Assembly (NCBI GenBank): GCA_026389715.1
Contig: JAPLHK010000034.1
Span: 5,373-37,592, forward strand
DNA length: 32,220 nt
Source: Chloroflexota bacterium
GTDB lineage: Bacteria; Chloroflexota; Dehalococcoidia; GIF9; UBA5629
Direction of reading: 5' to 3'
Part shown: piece by piece, positions 1 to 7,853 of the stretch
How positions within the stretch are numbered: position 1 is the first letter of the stretch
How the letters are laid out: each line of letters opens with the position of its first letter
Position numbers and translations under genes: made by a program
Notes under the pieces: generated by a model
What the model was told of the DNA's origin: nothing
The model's input: only the letters and a program-made list of their open reading frames with translations
Databases searched by the model: none

Positions 1-491
1 ATAAAGTGGGTTTGGGCAGCTACGAGAAATACCTCGCGTTCCGCAAACTCATGCCTTGCGAAATCGGAATACGCGGCGAGGAAACGATATTTACATCATT
101 TTCCATCATTTCGCGCGAGAACCGGGAGATCTACGGCATGGTTGGAACCAAGTGCAAGAAGTGCGGTACGCCGAGCTGGCCGGTACAGAGGATATGCCCG
201 AACCCGGACTGCGGAGCCGTTGACCAGATGGAGCCTTACAAGTTCTCTGATAAGCTGGGTGATATCTTTACCTATACCAGCGACTTCCTGGCTCCAAGCA
301 TCGACCCGCCCGCATCGTACGGCTTTATCGATTTTAAGGGCGGCGGACGCGCCGGGTTGGATTTCACAGACTGTGATCCGAATACTATAAAGGTTGGTAT
401 GCCGGTCGAATTAGCTTTCAGGATTAAGGCCGCAGATGAGAAACGCGCTGCTATTAACTACGGCTGGAAAGCCATGCCCATAGTTGCCTGA
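1..491 (+). CDS. DUF35/OB-fold acyl-CoA-associated protein, C-terminal part (5' end outside window)
   Basis: The reading frame is open to the left edge, so the GTG at 6 is probably not the real start. Residues of about 50-73 (from that GTG) form a rubredoxin-like zinc ribbon with two paired cysteine motifs, CKKCG and CPNPDCG. A beta-rich OB-fold region follows, with a YGFIDFKGGGR segment. This is the DUF35 architecture. DUF35 proteins bind acyl-CoA and partner thiolase or HMG-CoA-synthase-like enzymes. The preceding residues (SYEKYLAFRKLMP) resemble the linker seen when DUF35 is fused behind an HMG-CoA-synthase-like domain, so the full protein may be such a fusion; that part is inference. The next gene, 34 bp downstream, is the thiolase expected as partner. 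Confidence 0.8.
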   Translation, partial: KVGLGSYEKYLAFRKLMPCEIGIRGEETIFTSFSIISRENREIYGMVGTKCKKCGTPSWPVQRICPNPDCGAVDQMEPYKFSDKLGDIFTYTSDFLAPSIDPPASYGFIDFKGGGRAGLDFTDCDPNTIKVGMPVELAFRIKAADEKRAAINYGWKAMPIVA

Positions 492-525
492 TCGTAATTA
501 AGGATAACGCAAGGAGGAAATTAAA

Positions 526-1719
526 ATGGCAGAAGGTATTAAAGATAAAGTAGCTATAATCGGGATGGGTTGCACCAAGTTCGGTGAACGGTTTGATGCG
601 AGTCCGCAAGACCTCATGGTGGAAGCTTTCGTCGAGTGCCTGGCGGATTCCGGGTTAGAGAAAAAGGATATCCAGGCAGCATGGTGGGGCGTCCACATGC
701 CTGATATCAGTGTCGGCCGTGGCGCTACAATCCTCGGGACCACATTAAAGTTGCCTTTTATTCCCATCACCAGGGTGGAGAATTTCTGTGCTACCGGTTC
801 TGAAGCCCTGCGTGGCGCAGTGTACGGGGTTGCTTCAGGAGCATATGATATCTGCCTGGCATTGGGCATGGAGAAATTGAAGGATACCGGTTATGGCGGG
901 TTGCCCCTGGCGGGTGGCATGGGATATAAAATGCCGTTAAATTCTTTCAATTTAACCGCTCCTGGCGGATTCGCCATGATGGCCACCAAGTATTTCTCAA
1001 AATACAACCTCAATCCGCAGGATGGAAAAATGATGCTGGCTAAGGTTTCAGCCAAGAGTCACAGGAATGGCGCACTGAATCCTAAAGCCCACCTTCGCAA
1101 AGAGGTTACCGTTGAACAGGTAATGAATGCTCCGGTTATAGCCTGGCCGCTCGGGCTTTTTGACTGTTGTGGGGTCAGTGACGGGTCAGCCGCAGCCATA
1201 GTCTGCAGGGCGGACATGGTCAAAAAATTCAGGCCGGACCCCGTGTTTGTCAAGTCTATTCAGATTTCAGTATCCTCGGGTGAAGAGATGCTTTATGCCA
1301 AGTGGGATGGCGCTCATGTAGAGCCCTCATACCGCGCCGGTATTATGGCTTATAAAGAAGCCGGTATCAAGAACCCTCGTGAGGAAGTCAGCATGGCTGA
1401 AGTACATGACTGCTTCTCGATTACTGAAGCTGTTACCATGGAAGACCTGCAGTTCAGCGCCCGAGGCAAGGTAAAGGACGATATAGATGCAGGGCGTTTC
1501 AATTATGACGGTGCTCAGCCTATACAAATCGACGGCGGCCTTAAATGCTTTGGACATCCGATCGGCGCCAGCGGCCTGCGCATGATGTATGAAATGTATA
1601 AACAGCTGCAGGGCAAAGCGGATAAAAGGCAACTCAAGGACCCGAAGGTTGGACTTACGCATAATATGGGTGGCTTCCCCTCCATGTGCGTTGTAAGCGT
1701 ATGCATCGTGGGCAAGTAA
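526..1719 (+). CDS. Thiolase-like acetyl-CoA acetyltransferase (SCP2/lipid-transfer type)
   Basis: A 397-residue protein of the thiolase fold. The N-terminal strand reads VAIIGMGCTKFGE. The nucleophile is probably Cys88 in ENFCATGSEA, with an HDCF motif (His294) and a GHPIGASG motif (His344) completing the active site. The HDCF and GHPxGxSG signatures are those of the SCP2-type thiolases that pair with DUF35 proteins, rather than classical biosynthetic thiolases. Such enzymes make or cleave beta-ketoacyl-CoA, but the substrate cannot be read from sequence. The start is firm: AGGAGG at 512-517 lies 8 bp before the ATG. It follows the DUF35 gene and precedes MaoC hydratase subunits, so the run could encode a multi-step acyl-CoA conversion. 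Confidence 0.9.
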   Translation: MAEGIKDKVAIIGMGCTKFGERFDASPQDLMVEAFVECLADSGLEKKDIQAAWWGVHMPDISVGRGATILGTTLKLPFIPITRVENFCATGSEALRGAVYGVASGAYDICLALGMEKLKDTGYGGLPLAGGMGYKMPLNSFNLTAPGGFAMMATKYFSKYNLNPQDGKMMLAKVSAKSHRNGALNPKAHLRKEVTVEQVMNAPVIAWPLGLFDCCGVSDGSAAAIVCRADMVKKFRPDPVFVKSIQISVSSGEEMLYAKWDGAHVEPSYRAGIMAYKEAGIKNPREEVSMAEVHDCFSITEAVTMEDLQFSARGKVKDDIDAGRFNYDGAQPIQIDGGLKCFGHPIGASGLRMMYEMYKQLQGKADKRQLKDPKVGLTHNMGGFPSMCVVSVCIVGK

Positions 1720-1738
1720 GATATCAGGACGGAAATAT

Positions 1739-2209
1739 ATGGCTGCGTTTGTTGTGACAGATAGCTTAAAGCAATTGATCGGTCAAAAAGAAAAACCCGT
1801 TGTTTTAAAAATTGAGGAAGGGGCAATTCAGCGTTACGCCCGCGCAGTGGGGGATTCCAACCCGCTTTTCAGTGACGTTGAATATGCCGCACAGAGTAAA
1901 TGGGGCCGCGTAATGGCCCCACCGGGCTTTACCGGTTGGCCAATAGCAAGCGGATTCGATATGTTCAAGCTCTTCGAGAGGCTTGCTAAAGCCGGAGCCC
2001 CAATGGGACTGCTCGACGGTGGAGTTGAGTATGATTTCCTTGCGCCCATAGGCGATGGAGATATACTGGTAATGGAGATAAAGATTGCGGGAATTGAAGG
2101 ACGTGAAACCAAGATGGGTCCTACCATGGTCACGACCATTGAGAGCACGTTCACAAATCAGAGGGGAGCAGTTGCGCTGATTACGCGTAATACCTTCCTT
2201 AATTTCTAA
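1739..2209 (+). CDS. MaoC-like dehydratase subunit, N-terminal (FAS1-DH) type, copy 1
   Basis: A 156-residue single hotdog-fold protein related to the N-terminal half of MaoC/FAS1-type enoyl-CoA hydratases. The hydratase-2 loop is present as ARAVGDSNPLF (residues 34-44). Asp39 and Asn41 are kept, but Phe44 stands where the catalytic His sits in active hydratases. Members of this subfamily often pair with a catalytic MaoC subunit, and the gene 31 bp downstream (2241) has a complete active-site loop. A close paralogue lies at 2824 (about two thirds identical by eye, same length), and that copy keeps the His. This copy is therefore probably the structural or substrate-binding half of a heteromeric hydratase. 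Confidence 0.85.
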   Translation: MAAFVVTDSLKQLIGQKEKPVVLKIEEGAIQRYARAVGDSNPLFSDVEYAAQSKWGRVMAPPGFTGWPIASGFDMFKLFERLAKAGAPMGLLDGGVEYDFLAPIGDGDILVMEIKIAGIEGRETKMGPTMVTTIESTFTNQRGAVALITRNTFLNF

Positions 2210-2240
2210 CCGGGCTACTTATTATTTTGCGGGAGGAACA

Positions 2241-2708
2241 ATGGCTAAACAGCTTTATTACGAAGATGTCGAAGTCGGCAGTGAGATCACGCCACTAAAA
2301 AAAATAGCCACTACCAGGATGCTGGTGCAATATGCAGGCGCGTCAGGTGATTTCAACCCGTTGCACTACGAAGAGGATTTCGCTAAAAGCCTGGGAGTTG
2401 GCAAACCGATCGTCCACGGTCTCTTGAAAAGAGCCTGGTTAGTTAACCTGATGACGGACTGGATAGGTGAAAAAGGCGGATTAAAGAAATTGTCGTGCCG
2501 CTATCGCGGTATGGATTATCCACGCAAGATGAAAACTTTCGACGAACCCCATGATGGGGATACCTGGTGGTGCAAGGGCAAGGTCACCAAGAAATTTGTG
2601 CAGGGCGATGAGAATCTTGTGGAGTGTGAGATCTGGGTGGAGAACGATAAAGGAGAGAAGAATACAACCGGCAGTGCGCTCACGGCTTTACCATCGAAAG
2701 CCAAATAA
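2241..2708 (+). CDS. MaoC-family (R)-specific enoyl-CoA hydratase, catalytic subunit
   Basis: A 155-residue hotdog protein with the full hydratase-2 motif YAGASGDFNPLH (residues 31-42). This gives Asp37 and His42, the catalytic pair of MaoC and PhaJ enzymes, which add water to trans-2-enoyl-CoA or remove it from 3-hydroxyacyl-CoA. GGGAGGA precedes the ATG. It lies between two paralogous FAS1-DH-type subunits (1739 and 2824), so a heterodimer with one or both is likely. A perfect 12-bp stem hairpin follows the gene and may end or attenuate transcription before the third MaoC gene. Confidence 0.88.
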   Translation: MAKQLYYEDVEVGSEITPLKKIATTRMLVQYAGASGDFNPLHYEEDFAKSLGVGKPIVHGLLKRAWLVNLMTDWIGEKGGLKKLSCRYRGMDYPRKMKTFDEPHDGDTWWCKGKVTKKFVQGDENLVECEIWVENDKGEKNTTGSALTALPSKAK

Positions 2709-2735
2709 TCATAAAAAAATAGTCCTTTAACCCGG

Positions 2736-2781
2736 TATCGCTGGTTGAGTATGAGACGCACATGCCAACCAGCGATATTTT
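2736..2781 (+). terminator. Hairpin with T-rich tail between MaoC genes
   Basis: TATCGCTGGTTG at 2736-2747 pairs perfectly with CAACCAGCGATA at 2766-2777 across an 18-nt loop. A short T run (TTTTGTT) follows. The stem is long and perfect, but the T tract is interrupted and the loop is large, so partial termination or mRNA stabilisation is as likely as full termination. It lies 28 bp after the stop of the MaoC catalytic subunit and 43 bp before the start of the third MaoC gene. Confidence 0.55.
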
Positions 2782-2823
2782 GTTGACGGCTTACCTGACA
2801 ACCTGAAATGGAGGAAACCTGAA

Positions 2824-3294
2824 ATGGCAGTGTTCGTATTGACAGACGGATTAAAAAAACTTATTGGAACCGCTGAGCCGCCTTTGCTTTATAAGATTGA
2901 AGAAGGCTCTATCCAGCGATTTGCCAGGGCTGTCGGTGACTCCAACCCCATGCATAACGATGTGGAATTCGCCGCACAGAGCGAATTTGGCAGGCTTAAA
3001 GCGCCGCCCTCATTTACCGGTTGGCCTGTTACCAGCGGTTTTGATATGTTCCAATTTGTGGAGAAGCTCATCGCCGCCGGTGCACCGCGGGGGAACCTGG
3101 ATGGGAGCGTTGAATATGAATTCAAGGCGCCCATTGGCGCCGGTGATATGCTGGTTGCCGTTATCAAAATTGCCAATATCGAGGGCAAGGAAACCAGGAT
3201 GGGGCCCACCATGGTTACCACCTTGGAAACGACCTATACTAATCAGCGCGGAGAGGTGGCGCTGATCGCCAGGAACCAGTTTCTGAGTTTTTGA
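2824..3294 (+). CDS. MaoC-like dehydratase subunit, FAS1-DH type, copy 2
   Basis: A 156-residue paralogue of the protein at 1739, same length and without gaps in the alignment. Most of the core (GDSNP, APP.FTGWP, SGFDMF, MGPTMVTT) is shared. Unlike copy 1 it carries His44 in ARAVGDSNPMH, restoring the catalytic residue of the hydratase-2 motif, so it could be an active hydratase by itself or an alternative partner of the 2241 protein. The start is supported by GGAGG about 10 bp before the ATG. A hairpin separates it from the upstream genes, which may allow different expression levels. The substrate is unknown. Confidence 0.85.
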   Translation: MAVFVLTDGLKKLIGTAEPPLLYKIEEGSIQRFARAVGDSNPMHNDVEFAAQSEFGRLKAPPSFTGWPVTSGFDMFQFVEKLIAAGAPRGNLDGSVEYEFKAPIGAGDMLVAVIKIANIEGKETRMGPTMVTTLETTYTNQRGEVALIARNQFLSF

Positions 3295-3338
3295 GAAATA
3301 CGTAGTTTTGCGTACACACATTTAATGCATTTTGGGTT

Positions 3339-3344
3339 TATAAT
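3339..3344 (+). promoter_or_regulatory. Candidate -10 box (TATAAT) before the plsY-like gene
   Basis: A consensus TATAAT lies 22 bp before the ATG at 3367 in a 72-bp intergenic gap. No good -35 hexamer is found 16-18 bp upstream (the best match is weak), so this is only a candidate promoter. Confidence 0.3.
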
Positions 3345-3366
3345 ATAGCTATGGTGGTTAATTAAT

Positions 3367-4071
3367 ATGATAAATACAGTATTAGCATTCATAGCATCAA
3401 TCATCGTTAGTTACTTTTTAGGTTCCATCCCCTCGGCCTACCTGGTTGGGCGTGCCTTCAAGGGGATTGATATTCGGCAAGTGGGCAGTCACAACATGGG
3501 GGCAATGAATACCTTTTATATCATAGGTTTCTGGCCGGGCATGCTGGTATTAGCGTCAGACGTATGTAAAGGTATCCTGGCCGTACTGCTTGCATATCTG
3601 ATATCAACGTATTTATTTGTGGTGGCGGGTAATATGGTTGTTCCTGTTGAAATGGCTGCTGGGATAGCAGTTATCGCCGGCCATAATTTTCCTGTATTTC
3701 TCAAGTTCAAAGGCGGAAAAGGTGGAGCTACCGCGATCGGCATTCTGGCATTCCTGCTCGCCTGGGTAATCGGGGTGGATGTAGGTTCCCTTAAGCTGCC
3801 TATTCCATTGGGCGATTTAATCTACCTTGCAGCATTCCTTATTTTGGCGTTGATTACCCGCTGGCCGACTGCGTCATATGCCATATCTCTTATCGCATTT
3901 TGGCTTATCGCCTGGTTTGTATATAAAGATACGGGTTTGTTTATTTATGCCATTTTTGTGACTGCCGTGCCCGTCTTGATGTATATACCCAGGATAAAGG
4001 AGATATGGGCCAAATCTGGTCACGATTTTGTGAGAGGAATATTTAGACGTAACCTGAAAGACAGGCTGTAA
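3367..4071 (+). CDS. plsY: PlsY-family acyl-phosphate:glycerol-3-phosphate acyltransferase
   Basis: A 234-residue polytopic membrane protein. It has the three PlsY signatures in order: GSIPSAYLVGR (residues 19-29), GSHNMGAMN (40-48) and GHNFPVFLKFKGGKG (about 115-129). PlsY transfers an acyl group from acyl-phosphate to glycerol-3-phosphate, the first step of phospholipid synthesis, at the inner face of the membrane. The second motif departs from the usual GSGNxGATN, with His for Gly and Met for Thr, so substrate preference may differ; many bacteria carry divergent PlsY paralogues. It follows the MaoC/thiolase block on the same strand, and a weak GGTGG serves as ribosome binding site. It converges with the radical SAM gene only 15 bp away. 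Confidence 0.85.
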   Translation: MINTVLAFIASIIVSYFLGSIPSAYLVGRAFKGIDIRQVGSHNMGAMNTFYIIGFWPGMLVLASDVCKGILAVLLAYLISTYLFVVAGNMVVPVEMAAGIAVIAGHNFPVFLKFKGGKGGATAIGILAFLLAWVIGVDVGSLKLPIPLGDLIYLAAFLILALITRWPTASYAISLIAFWLIAWFVYKDTGLFIYAIFVTAVPVLMYIPRIKEIWAKSGHDFVRGIFRRNLKDRL

Positions 4072-4086
4072 CGGCAGGTTGACTTA

Positions 4087-5067
4087 TTACTTTGAGAATG
4101 GGCGCCCTGGATGATTGAAGTCGGGCAAGTAGAATTCGGGTGAATTCATTTCCTGGAACCAGCCGTTCTCCAAGCCCAGTTCATTTACCATTTCTGCAAC
4201 GTGGCTGTATTCCTCCAGGCTGATTTTTCTGGAGATTAAGGGTTCTTGTGAAGCGAGGTGGCAGGGATAATACTGGGCCATAATGCTGACCGTAACGTCC
4301 TTTGAAATATCGTTCGCCAGCCAGCGCAGGGAGTCAGCGCTGCCCGCTACATCGTTCGGCAGGATTAAATGGCGCACAATCAATCCACTTTGTGCAATAC
4401 CCGATTCGTCAATGACAAGGTTGCCGGCCTGACGGTACATTTCCTTTATGGCTTGCCTGCTTGATTCCACATAATTGCTGCAATGAGAAAATTCATCCGC
4501 ATACAGGTTATCAGCGTACTTAAGGTCAGGAAGGTAAATATCTATGACCCCGTCAAGCATTTTCAGGGTGTCCAGAGAATCGTAACCGTTGGTATTATAT
4601 ATTAAAGGTATATGCAGGCCAGCGGGAATGGCGTGGCACAGGGCTTCAACTATTTGCGGCACATAGTGCGAGGGTGATACGAGGTTAATGTTATGGCAGC
4701 GCAGGTCATTCTGCAAGTGGAGCATTATTGCGGCCAGTTCGCTGCTGCTTAGTGTCTGTGACCGGTTGTCAGTACCCTGGCTTATCTGGTGATTCTGGCA
4801 GTATTTGCACCGCAAGTTGCAGTTATGGAAAAATATTGTCCCGGAACCTCTTGTTCCCGATAGGGCAGGTTCTTCTCCGTGATGGTCACAATAGCTTGAG
4901 ACCGAGATAAGTTGTCCTGACCCGCAAAACCCCCGCATATTCTCAAACCTGTTTACGTGGCATGCACGCGGACAGGTATCACAGTTATATAGCTGCTCCT
5001 GGAGGGCGACAGCTCTTGCTGCTAATTCTCCGGATTTATATAACTTGATATATGTGCGCTCTGTCAT
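4087..5067 (-). CDS. PflX-like radical SAM protein (COG1313)
   Basis: A 326-residue protein resembling pyruvate-formate-lyase activating enzymes. The radical SAM cluster motif CNLRCKYC gives Cys83, Cys87 and Cys90 (CxxxCxxC). Ahead of it is a second cysteine set, CDTCPRAC with a further Cys48 and Cys60, typical of the COG1313/PflX family. The target of this family is not firmly established. The ATG at 5067 is chosen over an in-frame TTG at 5079 because a GGGG stretch lies just upstream of the ATG. The gene is alone on its strand, divergent from the FGGY kinase. No glycyl-radical enzyme is visible in the window, so its substrate is probably elsewhere. Confidence 0.85.
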   Translation of the reverse strand: MTERTYIKLYKSGELAARAVALQEQLYNCDTCPRACHVNRFENMRGFCGSGQLISVSSYCDHHGEEPALSGTRGSGTIFFHNCNLRCKYCQNHQISQGTDNRSQTLSSSELAAIMLHLQNDLRCHNINLVSPSHYVPQIVEALCHAIPAGLHIPLIYNTNGYDSLDTLKMLDGVIDIYLPDLKYADNLYADEFSHCSNYVESSRQAIKEMYRQAGNLVIDESGIAQSGLIVRHLILPNDVAGSADSLRWLANDISKDVTVSIMAQYYPCHLASQEPLISRKISLEEYSHVAEMVNELGLENGWFQEMNSPEFYLPDFNHPGRPFSK

Positions 5068-5146
5068 GCCTGACCCCAATTTTACCTGGAAGTATAGGGG
5101 TGAATCGAGGCTATGGTCAAAATACTATATATGCATAGCAGTAGGG

Positions 5147-5178
5147 GTATTGATTCAATACGGGATGTTATGTATGAT
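5147..5178 (+). promoter_or_regulatory. Promoter of the FGGY kinase with overlapping 15-bp palindrome
   Basis: GTATTGA (5147-5153), a central T, and TCAATAC (5155-5161) form a perfect 7+1+7 palindrome. It overlaps a possible -35 box TTGATT (5151-5156), which is 16 bp from a good -10 box TATGAT (5173-5178). A repressor bound there would block the promoter. The kinase ATG follows 58 bp after the -10. The palindrome shares the TTGA/TCAA arms, but not the spacing, with the palindrome at the tetR gene. Confidence 0.45.
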
Positions 5179-5236
5179 GATGCACAATTTACAGCGGTGA
5201 TATCATATATTAAAGCGATTTAAAGGGGGTAGTCAT

Positions 5237-6766
5237 ATGGCGAAATACATAATTGCTCACGATGTCGGTACCACTAACAATAAGGCTGTTCTGGTGGGTG
5301 TGGGGGGGGAAGTCCACGGCAAGGTACTTCATCCATACGATATTAACTATCCCCGGCCAGGTTGGGCGGAGCAAGATCCTGAAGATTGGTGGAGCGCTGT
5401 AACCAGTAGCACCAGGCAACTTCTTTCAGAAACCGGAGTGTCGCCTGCGGATATTTTATGCCTCACATTTTCCACTCAAATGCTTGGCATTGTGCCAATG
5501 GATGAAAATGGGGTGGCTTTAAGGCAGGGGATTATCTGGATGGATAACAGGGCGGCTGAAGAGGCTAAATTTGTGATGAACAAATTTCTGGGCCCTTCGA
5601 TATTTGCTGCCATAGCGGGTGCGGAGATCGGCGGGAAGGATGCAATGCCTAAACTCCTCTGGATCAAAAATAACGAGCCCGAAACCTATAGGAAAATGAA
5701 GTTATTTCTGGATCTAAATGGTTACCTGAAATACCGTTGTACCGGCAGTATGTCCATGGACTGGAACAACGCCTCGGGTTTTGGCCTGGACTTAAAGAAA
5801 AAGGATTGGCTGAGAAGTATTTTTGGGTATGTCGGATTTGATACAGCGAAATTGCCGCCGCTAACACGCTCTATTGACAAAATTGGCAGCTTGACGAAAG
5901 AGGCTGCGGCGCAGTTCGGACTGCTTGAGGGCACGCCTGTGATGGGTGGAGCCGGAGATACGGCCTCTGCGGCCGTTGGTTCAGGCGCAGTGGGAGAGGG
6001 AGATGGCCACATAAGCATTGGGACGTCGGCCTGGGTTGGGGTTGTTACGCGGAAGACCCCGACCGGGAAAAATGGTGTCGCGGCCATCCAGTCGGCCGAT
6101 CCGGATAAAGCACTGCTCCTGGCTCAGATGGAAACGGCCGGCGGCTGCCTTAAATGGTTGGGCGAACAGGTATGCAGGACCGAGAGTGCCGATGCCACTA
6201 TTGCCAATATATATGGCTTTATGGACAGCAGGGTGATGGAAGTGCCTGCAGGTTCGGACTACCTCATATTTATGCCATGGATGTACGGAGAAAGAACGCC
6301 GATCTCCGACACCTACATACGGTCAGGATTCTTGAATCTCACACCCGAGCATACACGCGAACATCTGCTGCGCGGCGTATATGAGGGTGTGGCTTATAAT
6401 ATCCGCTGGATAATCGAAAGGGTGGAAAAGGAATATAAATTTCCATTACCCTCGCTCAGGGTAATTGGAGGCGGAGCTCTGGGCCATCCCTGGATGCAAA
6501 TTATCGCCGATGTTACGGGCAAGATAATAGAACCGGTGCGTAATGCCCAGGAGGCAGGGGCGGTGGGAGTGGCAATGGCAGCAGCGGTGGGGCTTGGTAT
6601 ATACAAGGATTTTGAGTCGTTGAAAAAAGTGGTTGGAGTCGCATATACTTTTAAACCTCAGGCCAAGAACCGTGAGGTTTATGATTTCCTTTACCGTTCC
6701 TATAAGGAGTTGTATCCCGATTTGAAGGGATTTTACGAGAGGATAAATAAAGCGAGGTGTAGTTAA
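5237..6766 (+). CDS. FGGY-family carbohydrate kinase (xylulokinase-like)
   Basis: A 509-residue protein of the usual FGGY length. The N-terminal ATPase-fold motif is DVGTTNNKAVL. A substrate-side WxxxV region (EDWWSAV) follows. The probable catalytic base is Asp241 in GGAGDTASAAVG. The C-terminal FGGY signature is RVIGGGALGHPWMQIIADV. These kinases phosphorylate sugars or sugar acids such as xylulose, gluconate, glycerol or erythritol, and the substrate here cannot be called. AAAGGGGG lies 8 bp before the ATG. The next genes are a TetR regulator and a RuBisCO-like protein, which suggests the product is a phosphorylated intermediate for that locus. The gene may be repressor-controlled through the palindrome upstream. 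Confidence 0.9.
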   Translation: MAKYIIAHDVGTTNNKAVLVGVGGEVHGKVLHPYDINYPRPGWAEQDPEDWWSAVTSSTRQLLSETGVSPADILCLTFSTQMLGIVPMDENGVALRQGIIWMDNRAAEEAKFVMNKFLGPSIFAAIAGAEIGGKDAMPKLLWIKNNEPETYRKMKLFLDLNGYLKYRCTGSMSMDWNNASGFGLDLKKKDWLRSIFGYVGFDTAKLPPLTRSIDKIGSLTKEAAAQFGLLEGTPVMGGAGDTASAAVGSGAVGEGDGHISIGTSAWVGVVTRKTPTGKNGVAAIQSADPDKALLLAQMETAGGCLKWLGEQVCRTESADATIANIYGFMDSRVMEVPAGSDYLIFMPWMYGERTPISDTYIRSGFLNLTPEHTREHLLRGVYEGVAYNIRWIIERVEKEYKFPLPSLRVIGGGALGHPWMQIIADVTGKIIEPVRNAQEAGAVGVAMAAAVGLGIYKDFESLKKVVGVAYTFKPQAKNREVYDFLYRSYKELYPDLKGFYERINKARCS

Positions 6767-6833
6767 AGATAGTAGTATCCTGATTTAGCCAGGTTGCCAA
6801 CCACTCGTTACATCCCTGATTACGTGATGCGTC

Positions 6834-7508
6834 TTAGGCTGGTGTACTTATGGCAGGGTAAATATATACCCCGGAGGGCTCCATTTCCGAATAGCTTTCA
6901 GGAGTCAGTTCGACGAGGGTAACATGTGCCAGGCAAAAAATCAGCAGTTCACGCACCGTATAACGCTCCAGAATAGAATGATAGATTTGTCCTTCCAGAA
7001 GAAGAGATACAAACCCGTGGACAGTACTCCATACACTTATGGCTTCCACATCTGCCGGCCCGGGGCGTAGCACGCCTGCGGCCTGGCACGTCTCGACTAT
7101 CCGGACGACCATCCCAAAGCCTTTGTGAGACATCTCAACGAACGCGGGATAGTCTTTCTCCCTCTCCAGTACGCTGGATAAGGTCACCTTGAAATGTGCC
7201 GGGTCACTGAGTGCGAACTGGACGTACGCCCAGGCGGCTTCCACCAATTGCCTGAGAGGTTTGCCCTGATAACGCTGAATTACGCCATCCAACAGTTCAT
7301 ATATTGTCCGGAAGCCTTCTATCGAGATGGCGGCTATAAGCGACTGCCTGTCGGCAAAGTGCGAGTAGGGTGCCGTGTGACTGACGCCTGCTTTCTGTGC
7401 CACTTTACGCAGGCTAAGGCCGTGAACGCCCTCTTTGGAGAGGATCTCAATCCCTGCCTTAATCAGTGCATTCTTTAGGTCGCCGTGATGATATTTTTTG
7501 GCGGGCAT
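6834..7508 (-). CDS. TetR/AcrR-family transcriptional regulator
   Basis: A 224-residue one-domain-pair regulator. The N-terminal helix-turn-helix reads GIEILSKEGVHGLSLRKVAQKAGVSHTAPYSHFADRQ in segments, the standard TetR DNA-binding helix set; the C-terminal part resembles the WHG subfamily ligand domain. The ATG at 7508 is chosen over one 39 codons upstream because the longer form adds a low-complexity tail that runs through the operator and promoter. No Shine-Dalgarno precedes 7508. A -35 (TTGACG) and -10 (TACTAT), 17 bp apart, would put the transcript start at or near the ATG, so translation may be leaderless. It is convergent with the kinase and divergent from the RuBisCO-like gene, and is the likely local regulator of both. 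Confidence 0.9.
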   Translation of the reverse strand: MPAKKYHHGDLKNALIKAGIEILSKEGVHGLSLRKVAQKAGVSHTAPYSHFADRQSLIAAISIEGFRTIYELLDGVIQRYQGKPLRQLVEAAWAYVQFALSDPAHFKVTLSSVLEREKDYPAFVEMSHKGFGMVVRIVETCQAAGVLRPGPADVEAISVWSTVHGFVSLLLEGQIYHSILERYTVRELLIFCLAHVTLVELTPESYSEMEPSGVYIYPAISTPA

Positions 7509-7514
7509 GAGATA

Positions 7515-7547
7515 ATAGTACTGTCTAATCTTGACAGCGTCAAGATT
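7515..7547 (-). promoter_or_regulatory. tetR promoter and 21-bp palindromic operator
   Basis: AATCTTGAC (7527-7535) and GTCAAGATT (7539-7547) are perfect 9-bp inverted arms around the trinucleotide AGC. Read on the - strand, the right arm supplies a -35 box TTGACG (7538-7543), 17 bp from a -10 box TACTAT (7515-7520), which ends 6 bp before the tetR ATG. A palindrome overlapping the -35 of a TetR gene is the usual autoregulatory layout. The site is about 300 bp from the RuBisCO-like start, so control of that gene would need a second site that was not found. Confidence 0.7.
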
Positions 7548-7734
7548 GCGATTTATAATCCTGATATTGTAAAGTTGAAACTTGGAAGTGAAGTATGGGG
7601 CAATTTGGCCCTGATAAATGGCCAATCGTTGAGACTGCGCAAAACCTTATTGCCAGAGGTAATCTCATGGTAATAGCGGGAACTTTACGGTACGGATTTC
7701 GAAAAAAGGAAGTCTTTGCCATTTCTATGTCCGG

Positions 7735-7763
7735 TTGCCAGGGTTACGTCGATCACTTATATG
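7735..7763 (+). promoter_or_regulatory. Candidate promoter of the RuBisCO-like gene
   Basis: TTGCCA (7735-7740) and TATATG (7758-7763) are 17 bp apart, upstream of the 7854 start in the 345-bp tetR/RuBisCO-like intergenic region. The -35 is a 5/6 match and the -10 a 4/6 match to consensus. The predicted leader is about 84 nt. Apart from this promoter and the tetR operator, no other structure was recognised in the gap. Confidence 0.35.
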
Positions 7764-7853
7764 TTGAAGTGTAGGTGGGTCTGTAGCGATGTTGCGAAAG
7801 GCCAAACAAATTAACGTGTGATTAAGCTAAAGTATAAAATAGGAGGAACATAA

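Noticed and set aside
7509-7625. Longer TetR start 39 codons upstream
   Set aside because: The added residues do not match the family and run through the palindromic operator and promoter.
7833-7838. TATAAA before the RuBisCO-like gene with TTAACG 16 bp upstream
   Set aside because: A transcript from this promoter would start inside the AGGAGG ribosome binding site at 7841, so the box is more likely chance AT-rich sequence; a better pair lies at 7735-7763.
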